A stretch of 64,000 nucleotides of DNA from JAYYZW01 sp965217605 (GTDB taxonomy: Bacteria; Pseudomonadota; Gammaproteobacteria; Ga0077536). The stretch lies in assembly GCA_965217605.1 (NCBI GenBank), contig CBDCJB010000014.1, positions 140,270-204,269 on the forward strand. The letters run 5' to 3'. How positions within the stretch are numbered: the first letter of the stretch is position 1; every line of letters starts with the position of its first letter. Made by a program: the position numbers and the translations under genes. Under the pieces are notes generated by a model. The model saw nothing but the letters and a program-made list of their open reading frames with translations. It made no database searches and had not been told where the DNA came from. This document shows positions 1 to 8,327 of this stretch, piece after piece.

Positions 1-253
1 AAAGGTTGACTTGAAAATCTTTCTTCTCGCCGCCGATGAACAGGGCGAAATAAAGCACCGCCGGGGTCTCCGGAGAAACGCTCGCGTATACGGCGGGATC
101 GGCGCTGATGAACATGCCGCCGACGCAGAAATCACGTGCCGTACAGGGCACGGGGGTCTGACCGTCGATGCTGATCAAGCCATCGAGATTGATCGGCAGG
201 CGCGCGAACCGCCGCTTGTCGGAGCCACCAGATTGATCTTGCCCTGACGTCAT
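1..253 (-). CDS. PilZ domain protein, N-terminal part (cut by window edge)
   Basis: The reverse strand reads without stops from an ATG at 253 to the window edge. An in-frame TAA directly precedes that ATG and fixes it as the first possible start. The translation holds the two hallmarks of PilZ domains: an arginine-rich strand (KRRFARLPINLDG, about residues 13-25) and a DFCVGGMFI segment that corresponds to the family's (D/N)xSxxG motif, with Cys in place of the usual Ser. PilZ domains bind cyclic di-GMP and adjust motility, exopolysaccharide or adhesion machinery. The C-terminus is missing, so it may be a single-domain PilZ protein or carry further domains. No strong ribosome binding site is visible. 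Confidence 0.7.
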   Translation of the reverse strand, partial: MTSGQDQSGGSDKRRFARLPINLDGLISIDGQTPVPCTARDFCVGGMFISADPAVYASVSPETPAVLYFALFIGGEKKDFQVNL

Positions 254-583
254 TTAACGGTAAATCGTCGTCGAGTGTTGCACGCTCGCGCAGCCAGCTA
301 CCGACCGCGCGAGACGCGGATATGAGTAGCGGCGTTACGCACCCTCCCCGGCCGCACTCGTGGGGCGGTCCGGTCGCGCCGGGAGGCCTTGCGGTATCAC
401 CGGCAGCTTGTCCTGTCGAGTAATTGTAGCATCGGGAGAACCGGATAAAATCGCTTCTTCTTTCCGAAAAGGACCGCCTACACAGCGGCTTAACGCGCAA
501 GCTTCGATTATTCTTGCAACGGTTCCGCGCAGGCGCCTGAACGCTAACCCAAATAGGCTAGACCCTGAAGGATCCCCACGAAA
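254..583. other. Intergenic stretch without recognisable gene
   Basis: This is the space between the PilZ start and the 3' end of the IS4-type element. Short open frames on both strands show no recognisable protein. It may hold the PilZ promoter and one end of the IS, but I could not define an inverted repeat. Confidence 0.4.
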
Positions 584-1775
584 CTAGGCCTCAGTCAAGG
601 GGGTTAAGGTAATTTGCTGTAAGGCAGTCATGGACTGTTCGATGTCGGTTATTGTCAACGTCAGGGTTTTCGTGCGAAAACTTTGTAAGCCCAAAAAGAA
701 AGTCGAGAGCACGGGTCGATGCCGGGTCGTGTTGGCCTGGTAATGTCGCTGAAGGCCGAAACGTTGCATCGTATGGCCGACCAACCAAGCAACCAACGTT
801 GCCAAGGTACCGATCAGAACAAGGATTGAAAGCCGTTGTGCACTGTTTGAACGTGCGCTGCGGAAATAGAGTCCTAACCGGGCATTCTTCATATCACGGA
901 AACTCTCTTCAATCTGCATACGCAATTGATAACACCGCATCACCTGTTTGGCCGCCCGCGCGCCCAAAGAGGTGACCAATACCCACGGTTCGCGCTGGCG
1001 TCGTTCGTTCGCCAGGCTGCGACCACCGCGTGCACGCGTGCCGCGGCAGGTCAAAAGTTGACGGCCCCGCTTATTGTTCTTTACCAGATAGAGGTCACAG
1101 GCCAACGGGTGCTTTTGGGTCAGTTCGACGCTCCCGATATGCCGTAGACGTGAGGTGGCCGTCACATGCAATGTTCGGCACGGTTGCCAACTGCCCTCGT
1201 TGTCCAACCGATAATGGGTGCGTCCGCGCACGCGACCGACCCAGTCCCAACCCATCCGTTCGACCTGTTTAAACCAAGGGGTGCGGAAACCTGCATCTGT
1301 CACTAAGATCGGGCAACACCCCGGCGGCAAGATGTCCCGTAAGTGGGCCAGAAAGCGCCTCCTCACCTGTCGGTTGTCGTACACCGACAGCGGATGCACT
1401 TCTTCGTAAAGTGTCAGGGCACGGCCTCCCACCGGAACTGCCGCACGTAATAACTGCCACGACCGGTCTTCGCGCATATCCGACCAATCCAAAATAATCA
1501 CCGGACGCCGCGCTTGGCCAAGCACCACCGTCGCTATCGTCTTATAAAGTGCATGTCGCTCTGACTGAAGATGACGATTACCGACTAACCGGTCGACTCG
1601 CTTGATGTTGTTTGACCCGAGCATCTGATTCCAGCGCGCGGCCAAGACCCGATAAGCTCATCTGTCGACCGACTAACAGCGCTCCAACGCTCGCCATCAA
1701 GGCCTTGAGTCTAACCGCGTGGACCTGTGGACAAGCTTGCCTGATTATTCTGTGTAACAATCTCAGTGCATGCAT
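584..1775 (-). pseudogene. IS4-family transposase, frameshifted
   Basis: The gene begins at an ATG at 1775 preceded by a GGGAGA ribosome site. About 55 codons in this first frame (MHALRLLHRIIRQACPQ...GRALESDARVK) are followed by the rest of the protein in another frame (NIKRVDRLVGNRHLQ... to 584). The shift lies near 1605-1612. The catalytic core is complete: first Asp in IILDWSD, second in VTDAGFRTPWF, and the IS4 signature Y-2-R-3-E-6-K in YQLRMQIEESFRDMK. Together these give a typical IS4 DDE transposase of about 400 residues. Because of the frameshift it is probably inactive unless the shift is programmed. Terminal inverted repeats could not be assigned by eye. Confidence 0.85.
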
Positions 1776-1977
1776 GGCGTTCTCCCGTGACCAATTTGGT
1801 TTCGTCACCGTTATTGATCACCGAACGTCATGCATGTTCCCTAAACGTCGTTAGTTTTTTTCCTAAATTATTATTTTCCTTCTCGTTTCTCTCTGTTTTC
1901 GTGGGGAGCCTTCAGGGCTAGACCTATGTATGGTGGTGATTCAGCTACAGCACAACGCGTTGAGCTTTAACAAATTT

Positions 1978-1983
1978 TATAAT
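1978..1983 (+). promoter_or_regulatory. Possible -10 box for glnS
   Basis: A perfect TATAAT lies 42 bases before the glnS start in an AT-rich stretch (TTTAACAAATTTTATAATTC). No good -35 hexamer sits at the right distance, so only the -10 element is proposed. Confidence 0.3.
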
Positions 1984-2024
1984 TCTTCGATGAGACCAAA
2001 CCGCCGCCACCCGAGCCCCTTTTA

Positions 2025-3698
2025 ATGGATTCCGGATCGAACCCGACCACCGCCAATTTCATTCGCCACATCATCGAGGCCGATCGGGCGAGCAACAAAC
2101 ACGGCGGTCGCGTTACCACGCGTTTCCCGCCGGAGCCCAACGGCTATCTGCATATTGGGCACGCGAAGTCCATTTGCTTGAATTTTGGCACAGCCCTGGA
2201 CTACGACGGTACGTGCAACCTGCGCTTCGACGATACCAATCCAGACACCGAGAGCGACGAATTCACCGAGGCGATTAAGGCGGATGTGAAATGGCTCGGA
2301 TTCGACTGGGGTGATCGGGTGTTGCATGCGTCCGATTACTTCGATCAACTCTATCGCTACGCCTGCGACCTGATCACCGCCGGGAAAGCCTATGTCGACA
2401 GTCTCTCCGCAGATGAGATCCGCAGCTTTCGTGGGACGTTGACTGAAACCGGGCGAGAAAGTCCGTATCGAAATCGCAGCGTGGAAGAAAACCTGGATCT
2501 TTTCGAACGCATGAAAAAGGGGGAGTTCAACGAAGGAACACATGTGTTGCGCGCCAAAATCGATATGGCCTCGCCGAATATCAACATGCGCGATCCGACC
2601 TTGTTTAGAATCCGAAAGTCTTCGCACCATCGCACGGGGGATAAGTGGAAGATATATCCCTTATATGACTACACGCATTGCCTATCCGACGCGTTGGAAC
2701 ACATCACGCATTCACTGTGCACACTCGAGTTCGAAGATCATCGTCCCCTGTATGACTGGGTCCTCGATCAACTCGACGTTCCCTGCCACCCGCAACAGAT
2801 TGAATTCGCTCGTCTCGAACTCAACTATACGATCACGAGCAAACGCAAACTCCTGGCCCTGGTAGAGGAAGGTTTGGTGTCGGGATGGGATGACCCGAGG
2901 TTGCCGACGCTGAAAGGCATGCGACGGCGCGGTTACCCGCCCGCCGCCATCAGGAATTTTTGCGAGCGGGTCGGTATTACGAAGAAGCAGACGATCATCG
3001 ATATGGGCATGCTCGAGAAATGCGTTCGTGAGGAACTGGACCGCACCGCACCTCGCGCAATGGCCGTGCTCGACCCAGTCAAGGTCGTAATCGACAATTT
3101 TCCTAACGGCTCGACTGAGTGGCTCGATGCACCGAACCATCCCAAAGACGAATCCTTCGGCAAGCGACGCGTTCCGCTGACCCGCGAAGTCTACATTGAG
3201 CGTGATGATTTCATGGAAGAACCGCCCAAGAAATTTCGGCGACTTTCACCGGGTAAGGAAGTCCGCCTGCGTTACGCTTACGTCATCCGATGTGAAGAGG
3301 TCATAAAGGATGACAATGGTGTCGTATCAGAACTGCGATGCAGCTATGACCCGGACACTGCCGGCGGTAAGACGCCGGATGGGCGCAAGATAAAAGGGAT
3401 TATTCACTGGGTGTCTTGCGACTATGCTCGACCGGTCGAGGTTCGTTTGTTCGACCGATTGTTCAATACCCCGGATCCCAGTGCCGTTGAAGATTTTCGT
3501 ACCTGCCTGAACCCGGAGTCGCTGCAATGCATCGAACGTGCTTATGTCGAGCCATCCATACTCGAACAAGACGTCAAGGCGTTTCAATTCGAACGCCTCG
3601 GTTATTTTCGTCGCGATGAAGTGGCGGATTCGAAGGAGACGGTGTTCAACCGTACCGTCAGCCTACGGGACACCTGGTCGAAGATAGCCGCACAATAG
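2025..3698 (+). CDS. glnS: Glutaminyl-tRNA synthetase
   Basis: Charges tRNA-Gln with glutamine in the cytoplasm. The 557-residue length fits the bacterial enzyme (about 550). The class I catalytic signatures are present: the HIGH-type motif in PPEPNGYLHIGHAKS near residue 40 and the KMSKS-type motif in ITSKRKLLALVEEG near residue 270. The C-terminal half carries the two anticodon-binding beta barrels (YIERDDFMEEPPKKFRRLSPGKEVRLRYAY region). Having GlnRS implies this organism does not depend on tRNA-dependent transamidation for Gln-tRNA. The start has only a weak ribosome site. The gene stands alone, converging with the cyclase gene 12 bases downstream. Confidence 0.97.
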   Translation: MDSGSNPTTANFIRHIIEADRASNKHGGRVTTRFPPEPNGYLHIGHAKSICLNFGTALDYDGTCNLRFDDTNPDTESDEFTEAIKADVKWLGFDWGDRVLHASDYFDQLYRYACDLITAGKAYVDSLSADEIRSFRGTLTETGRESPYRNRSVEENLDLFERMKKGEFNEGTHVLRAKIDMASPNINMRDPTLFRIRKSSHHRTGDKWKIYPLYDYTHCLSDALEHITHSLCTLEFEDHRPLYDWVLDQLDVPCHPQQIEFARLELNYTITSKRKLLALVEEGLVSGWDDPRLPTLKGMRRRGYPPAAIRNFCERVGITKKQTIIDMGMLEKCVREELDRTAPRAMAVLDPVKVVIDNFPNGSTEWLDAPNHPKDESFGKRRVPLTREVYIERDDFMEEPPKKFRRLSPGKEVRLRYAYVIRCEEVIKDDNGVVSELRCSYDPDTAGGKTPDGRKIKGIIHWVSCDYARPVEVRLFDRLFNTPDPSAVEDFRTCLNPESLQCIERAYVEPSILEQDVKAFQFERLGYFRRDEVADSKETVFNRTVSLRDTWSKIAAQ

Positions 3699-3710
3699 CG
3701 CGGCGCGCGG

Positions 3711-6110
3711 TTACTTTTCGGTCAAAGTCCAGACACCGTCCCAACTGTCTGCAGGCTCGTGCTCGCGATAATGCATCGCGCGCTTGCGGAACAGTGCGCT
3801 GGGACGATCTTGAGCGTCGCATTCGAGGGCTTTCTCGAATTGGTCGATTGCATCAGCCCATGAACGGGTACGGTAGCTGGTAAGGCCGCGCGCGAAATAA
3901 TCGAGCAAGTCGGACTCTCTGCTGGGAGCAAGCTCCGATGCCAATCCGCGTACTTCGAGCACGGTAAGCGGTTCGGACCGGCCCTGCACCTGGATCAAAT
4001 CCAATTCGCGTAAACGGTAGTCTTCTCGCAGCGTTTCGCGTGTCGACTGGCTGATTAACACGCGCGTGCCAAATAATTTGTTCGCCGTTTCGAGTCGAGA
4101 TGCGATATTTACGCCGTCACCGACAACGGTATATTCCATACGACGGGCCGAACCGATATTGCCTGCCACGACATCGCCGGAATTAATACCGATGCGAATT
4201 TCGAATTCCGGTCTATTTTCTCCACGCCGGCGTCGATTCAGCGCGCCCAATACTTGTTGCATACGGATCGCGACTTTGACGGCGTTGTCCGCATCTTCGG
4301 GCGACGGGAACGGCGTACCGAACACCGCCATGATTGCGTCGCCAATGTACTTGTCGAGGATGCCGTTGTGGTCGAAAACGATCTCGACCATTTCGGTGAA
4401 GTACTCATTGAGCATCGACACCGTATCCGGCGCCCCAAGGCTCTCAGCAATGGTCGTGAAGCCCTTGATGTCGGAAAACAAGATCGTCGCTTTCTGTGAG
4501 CGGCCACCGAGGACGGATTCCCCTTCCGCGAGTACCTGCTCCGCGACTTCCGCGTTCATATATCGCGCCATGGTCGCGCGCACGCGTTTATCTTCGGTTA
4601 TGTCCTCGATGATCATCGTACAACCGAGCATATGTCCTTCAGTATCCGCCAGCGGCATCGTATTGACGTTAACCGCAACGTCGAAGTCATCGAAAGTATG
4701 CAGATCGGCATCGAGGATGATATCGGGTTCGCAATTCGTGATTACTTTTTGAATACTCTCGAGGATCCAAGTATTGCCATTGCCAAATATCCGTTCCGCC
4801 GACGCGCCCAGCACCTCTTCTGCGCGTATACGAAGTATCGCGGACGCGGCTTCGTTCATCTTTACGATATTTTGCGAGGTGTCGAGCGTGATTACGCCGT
4901 CGGACAAACTGCGTAGCACGTTCTCACTGTAGTTCCGTTCGTCGAGCACTTCGCGGAACAACCGCGCACTGTCCAAAGCGATCGCACTTTGCGATGCCAG
5001 CATTTCTAGTCGCCGTTGATCTCGAAGTCGGAATGGTCCGCCACGACGGTTCAGTACCTGCATTACGCCAATCGGTATCCCGAGCTTGTTAAGCACCGGG
5101 ACAGCCAGGATGGAGTTCGTACGAAATCCCGTCTTTCGGTCCACTTCGGGGTTGAAGCGCGGATCGGCATAGGCATCCGGAATATTGATGGCTGTCCGCG
5201 TCGTGAATACCTCGCCAGCAATGCCGACGTGCGATGGGATGCGGATCTCCCGCTCGGCTATTCCTTCCGCAACTCTGGACCACAACTCATCAGTGTCAGG
5301 ATCGTGCACGAATAGCGTACTGCGTTCGGCATCGAGCAGATCGGTGACGATGCCGATGATCTTGCGCAATAGTTTTTCGATGTTCAGCTCTGAAGAAACG
5401 ACCTGCGTGACTTCGAGAATGCGTGCTTCCTCGCGCTGCGAATCGCGCGCGCGCTCGCTGAGCTGCGCGGTTTCAACGACCGCAGCCGTGTGGGTTGAAA
5501 AGGCCTGCAGTAACGCGCTGTCTCCCGCGGTAAAGTCGCCTTGGCGCTTATTCAATACCTCGGTCACGCCGATGATGTCGCCGGCGCGCGTACGCACGGG
5601 GACGCATAATATATTGTGCGTGTGGTAGCCCGTTTCGGCGTCTATTGCGGAATTGAAGCGGGGGTCCGTATACGCATTGCGAATGATCGCCGGTTCACCA
5701 CTCTGAAAGACCGCACCTGCGATACCGGCGTCGGAAGGAAAGCGAATCTCGTTGATCAGGTCGCCCTGCGCGATCCGTGAGAATAGTTCTTTGGACTCCG
5801 CATCATAGAGGAACAAGGAACTTCGATCGGCATTGAAGGCGTCGCTCACAAGGGCGATAAGCCGGGTCAACAATACATCGAGAGATAAGGATTCGCGGAC
5901 CTTGTGCGTAGCTTCGATCAAGGAATCGAGGCGCCGTACGAGATCATCGATCTGCCGCAGCAGTTCTCGGCGCTCTTGCTCGGGATAAATCTCAACGGTT
6001 TTTTGCAAGACGGTTTCTTGGAAACGACGCTCGAAAATATCGTGAACGGCGGGCGCAGTGGGTGAAATCCCATCGCGAGCCGTCTGCCCCTTTGAGTTCC
6101 GTTCGGTCAT
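3711..6110 (-). CDS. GAF-GAF-PAS class III adenylate/guanylate cyclase
   Basis: A 799-residue soluble signalling protein. After an N-terminal helix come two GAF domains (about 65-215 and 235-390, with the repeated pattern D-A-E-R/D-R-SxLFxxD and FPSDAGIAGxVF), a PAS domain (about 395-515, SDGVITLDTSQNIVKMNEAA) and a class III nucleotidyl cyclase domain (about 540-690). Both metal-binding aspartates are visible (LFSDIKGFT and KYIGDAIMAVFG). The purine-selecting pair is Lys (LDKYIGD) and Thr (MEYTVVGD), the pattern of class IIIb adenylyl cyclases, so cAMP is the more likely product. The last ~100 residues are helical and TPR-like (SWADAIDQFEKALECDAQDRPSALFRKR). No transmembrane segment is seen. 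Ligands of the GAF and PAS domains cannot be told from sequence. Confidence 0.9.
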   Translation of the reverse strand: MTERNSKGQTARDGISPTAPAVHDIFERRFQETVLQKTVEIYPEQERRELLRQIDDLVRRLDSLIEATHKVRESLSLDVLLTRLIALVSDAFNADRSSLFLYDAESKELFSRIAQGDLINEIRFPSDAGIAGAVFQSGEPAIIRNAYTDPRFNSAIDAETGYHTHNILCVPVRTRAGDIIGVTEVLNKRQGDFTAGDSALLQAFSTHTAAVVETAQLSERARDSQREEARILEVTQVVSSELNIEKLLRKIIGIVTDLLDAERSTLFVHDPDTDELWSRVAEGIAEREIRIPSHVGIAGEVFTTRTAINIPDAYADPRFNPEVDRKTGFRTNSILAVPVLNKLGIPIGVMQVLNRRGGPFRLRDQRRLEMLASQSAIALDSARLFREVLDERNYSENVLRSLSDGVITLDTSQNIVKMNEAASAILRIRAEEVLGASAERIFGNGNTWILESIQKVITNCEPDIILDADLHTFDDFDVAVNVNTMPLADTEGHMLGCTMIIEDITEDKRVRATMARYMNAEVAEQVLAEGESVLGGRSQKATILFSDIKGFTTIAESLGAPDTVSMLNEYFTEMVEIVFDHNGILDKYIGDAIMAVFGTPFPSPEDADNAVKVAIRMQQVLGALNRRRRGENRPEFEIRIGINSGDVVAGNIGSARRMEYTVVGDGVNIASRLETANKLFGTRVLISQSTRETLREDYRLRELDLIQVQGRSEPLTVLEVRGLASELAPSRESDLLDYFARGLTSYRTRSWADAIDQFEKALECDAQDRPSALFRKRAMHYREHEPADSWDGVWTLTEK

Positions 6111-6437
6111 CGTCGCCCAGCGTTCAGCCTTATTATCGTTCCCTTAGTCCAGTACGTTTTTATCAAGCGCACCGGTAGATTTCTGAGAGCTATTTCTCAA
6201 GATGCGGTTCGGTTGTCAAGTTAAGGAGGCCTAATGCGTAACTTCTTAACGATCTTGTAACAATCGGAAACAGTTGGATAAACTTGAATCGAGCAGCGGG
6301 CGATCTGAGAAGGATCCGTGCCGGATCGAGCCGGTTTCTATTTATCCATGTCGTGCACGGTAGCAATTTCGAATCGCGTTCCGTGAACGTCAGTGTGTTC
6401 ATGACGCCCACCAATCGGTTCGATTGCGCACCGTCCT
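6111..6437. other. Intergenic stretch upstream of the cyclase
   Basis: No convincing gene on either strand. It probably contains the cyclase promoter, reading leftwards. Confidence 0.4.
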
Positions 6438-6659
6438 TTAACGGTTTCCGGCCCATACGATGCGAATTCCGCAATCCCTCGAATCGCAAATATGGCACCG
6501 GAGTTTGAGCTTCACCCGATTGATAGGGAATCCAGGTCCGAGCGTATTCAATAGCCTGACCAGATTCAGTTGGTCCATCCGATGACAGCCGTTACAGACA
6601 CCGAAAAGGCGATACGCCGCTGTTAGGTCCGCGAGTCTGGCTATTCCGACCTCTTCCAC
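6438..6659 (-). CDS. Small zinc-ribbon protein of unknown function
   Basis: A 73-residue protein starting MEEVGIARLADLTAAYRLFG. Two cysteine pairs, VCNGCHRM and LRCHICDSRDCG, are spaced about 28 residues apart, as in a small zinc ribbon. The pattern CxxC...LG...LRCxxC(x)SRxCGIRIV resembles short uncharacterised proteobacterial proteins. It sits just upstream of tRNA-Arg on the other flank. The function is unknown. Conservation of all four cysteines in homologues would confirm it as a real gene. Confidence 0.5.
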   Translation of the reverse strand: MEEVGIARLADLTAAYRLFGVCNGCHRMDQLNLVRLLNTLGPGFPINRVKLKLRCHICDSRDCGIRIVWAGNR

Positions 6660-6682
6660 AATACAGAGACGGGTGACACTAT

Positions 6683-6759
6683 TGGTGCCCTGAGCAGGAT
6701 TCGAACCTGCGACCTGCCGCTTAGGAGGCGGCCGCTCTATCCAACTGAGCTACCAGGGC
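6683..6759 (-). tRNA. tRNA-Arg (anticodon CCT)
   Basis: The reverse strand folds into a full cloverleaf: acceptor GCCCTGG paired with TCAGGGC, D-loop TAGCTCAGTTGGATAGAGC, anticodon stem GCCGC/GCGGC around loop CTCCTAA (anticodon CCT, reads AGG), T-arm GCAGG-TTCGAAT-CCTGC, and an encoded CCA end at 6683-6685. Confidence 0.97.
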
Positions 6760-6772
6760 GATCGATACATAG

Positions 6773-6861
6773 TAGCCCGGATGAAGCGCAGCGCAATCCG
6801 GGGTGATTTGGGAAAACGTCACGCCGGTTCCCGGATTCCGCTACGCTCCATCCAGGCTACG
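6773..6861. repeat. REP-type palindromic repeat pair
   Basis: Two copies in inverted orientation of a repeat reading GTAGCC(C/T)GGATG(A/G)AGCG and ending in AATCCGGG, separated by a short spacer. The same unit recurs at 25014-25092 and, degenerate, at 27286-27317. Confidence 0.8.
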
Positions 6862-6873
6862 AGTTTGTGCACG

Positions 6874-8220
6874 TTAAGCGTTCGCTCGAATCGCGTCTCG
6901 CAACGTATCCACGATCCGCGCGATATCACTCTCACCTATCGTCGTCGGCGGTCCAACCGCGAGAATATCCCCCGTATAGCGAACCATGACGCCGGCGTCG
7001 AAACAGTGGTGAAAGATTTTCATCGCGCGAATCGACGCTTGCCCTTCGATCGGCTGCAGCTCGATGGCAGCCGCCAGGCCGATGTTGCGAATGTCGATGA
7101 CGTTGGGTTCGTCGCGCAATGAATGAATCGCGTCTTCGAGTACGGGCTCGAGCGTGCGGGCGCGATCGAACAATCCCTCTTCTTTATAGACGTCCAGTGT
7201 GGCAATGCCTGCGGCACAGGCCACGGGATGTCCGGAGTACGTATAGCCGTGGAAAAACTCCACTAGATGCTCCGGCCCTTGCATGAACGCATCGTAGATG
7301 TGGTTACGGACCAGTGCGCCGCCGAGCGGCACCATGCCGCTGGTGATGCCTTTGGCAAAACCCATGATGTCCGGCATCACGCCGAAGCGATCGGGCGAGA
7401 AGAGTTCACCGAGCCGACCAAAGGCCGTGATGACTTCGTCAAATATGAGGAGGATGCCGTGGCGGTCACAGATCTCGCGCAGGCGTTGGAGGTAGCCGAC
7501 CGGCGGTACGATGACGCCCGCCGATCCCTGCATGGGTTCGACGATGACGGCGGCGATCGTTGACGCATCGTGCAGGGCGACGATGCGTTCGAGGTCGTCG
7601 GCTAGGTGCGCCCCCCATTCGGGCTGACCTCGCGTGAACGCCATGTGTTCGAGGTCGTGGGTGTGCGGTAGATGATCGACACCGGGAATGAGCGTGCTGG
7701 CAAACGCTTTGCGGTTGGGCGTCATTCCGCCGACCGAAATGCCGCCGAACCCGACCCCATGGTAGCCCTTGGCCCTGCCGATGAGGCGGAAACGTCCGCC
7801 TTCGCCCCGTGCCTTGTGGTAGGCGATCGCGATCTTCAGGCAGGTGTCGATCGCCTCGGAGCCCGAATTCGCGAAAAAAGCGTGATCGAAATCGCCTGGC
7901 GCGCCGGCGGTCAATTTGTTCGCCAGTTCAAAGGCCTTCGGGTGGTGAGCTTGAAAAGCGACCGCATAATCGAGCTCATCCAACTGCGCCTTAATGGCCT
8001 CGACAATCTTCGGGTGACGATGACCGGCGTTACAGCACCACAACCCCGCCAGGGCATCGAGAATTTGGCGTCCGTCGGGCGTCGTGTAATACAGGCCGTC
8101 GGCGCGGCTGACCAACCGCGGGTTTTTTTTGAAATAGCGATTGTGGGTGAATGGCATCCACAAGGCTTCCAGATCCGGAATGGATGCGGACGGCGACAGG
8201 TTTTCGGCGGGTTCACTCAT
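6874..8220 (-). CDS. Class III PLP aminotransferase (omega-amino acid:pyruvate type)
   Basis: A 448-residue PLP enzyme of the class III family, which moves an amino group from an omega-amino acid or amine to a keto acid such as pyruvate. Visible family features are ALWMPFTHNRYFKKNPRL at the start, FANSGSEAIDTCLKIA (phosphate cup), EPMQGSAGVIVPP, LLIFDEVITAFGRLG (cofactor Asp) and GFAKGITSGMVPLGG with the Schiff-base lysine. The start MSEPAEN at 8220 is preferred over 8283 because a GGAG site precedes it at good distance. It lies 107 bases downstream of the dimethylglycine-dehydrogenase-like gene on the same strand, so both may serve catabolism of N-methylated or omega-amino compounds. The exact substrate is not determined. 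Confidence 0.88.
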   Translation of the reverse strand: MSEPAENLSPSASIPDLEALWMPFTHNRYFKKNPRLVSRADGLYYTTPDGRQILDALAGLWCCNAGHRHPKIVEAIKAQLDELDYAVAFQAHHPKAFELANKLTAGAPGDFDHAFFANSGSEAIDTCLKIAIAYHKARGEGGRFRLIGRAKGYHGVGFGGISVGGMTPNRKAFASTLIPGVDHLPHTHDLEHMAFTRGQPEWGAHLADDLERIVALHDASTIAAVIVEPMQGSAGVIVPPVGYLQRLREICDRHGILLIFDEVITAFGRLGELFSPDRFGVMPDIMGFAKGITSGMVPLGGALVRNHIYDAFMQGPEHLVEFFHGYTYSGHPVACAAGIATLDVYKEEGLFDRARTLEPVLEDAIHSLRDEPNVIDIRNIGLAAAIELQPIEGQASIRAMKIFHHCFDAGVMVRYTGDILAVGPPTTIGESDIARIVDTLRDAIRANA

Positions 8221-8327
8221 TGTTGTTGCTCCGAGGGGCACCGATGGTCGGACCACTCTAACGTCGTGGATTACGATCGACAACTCACCGGTGGTTCGCC
8301 CTCAAGCGGGCGAACCGGCGCATCCAA

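Noticed and set aside
6190..6498. 102-codon open frame on the minus strand
   Set aside because: Overlaps the zinc-ribbon gene in another frame, and its sequence shows no family resemblance.
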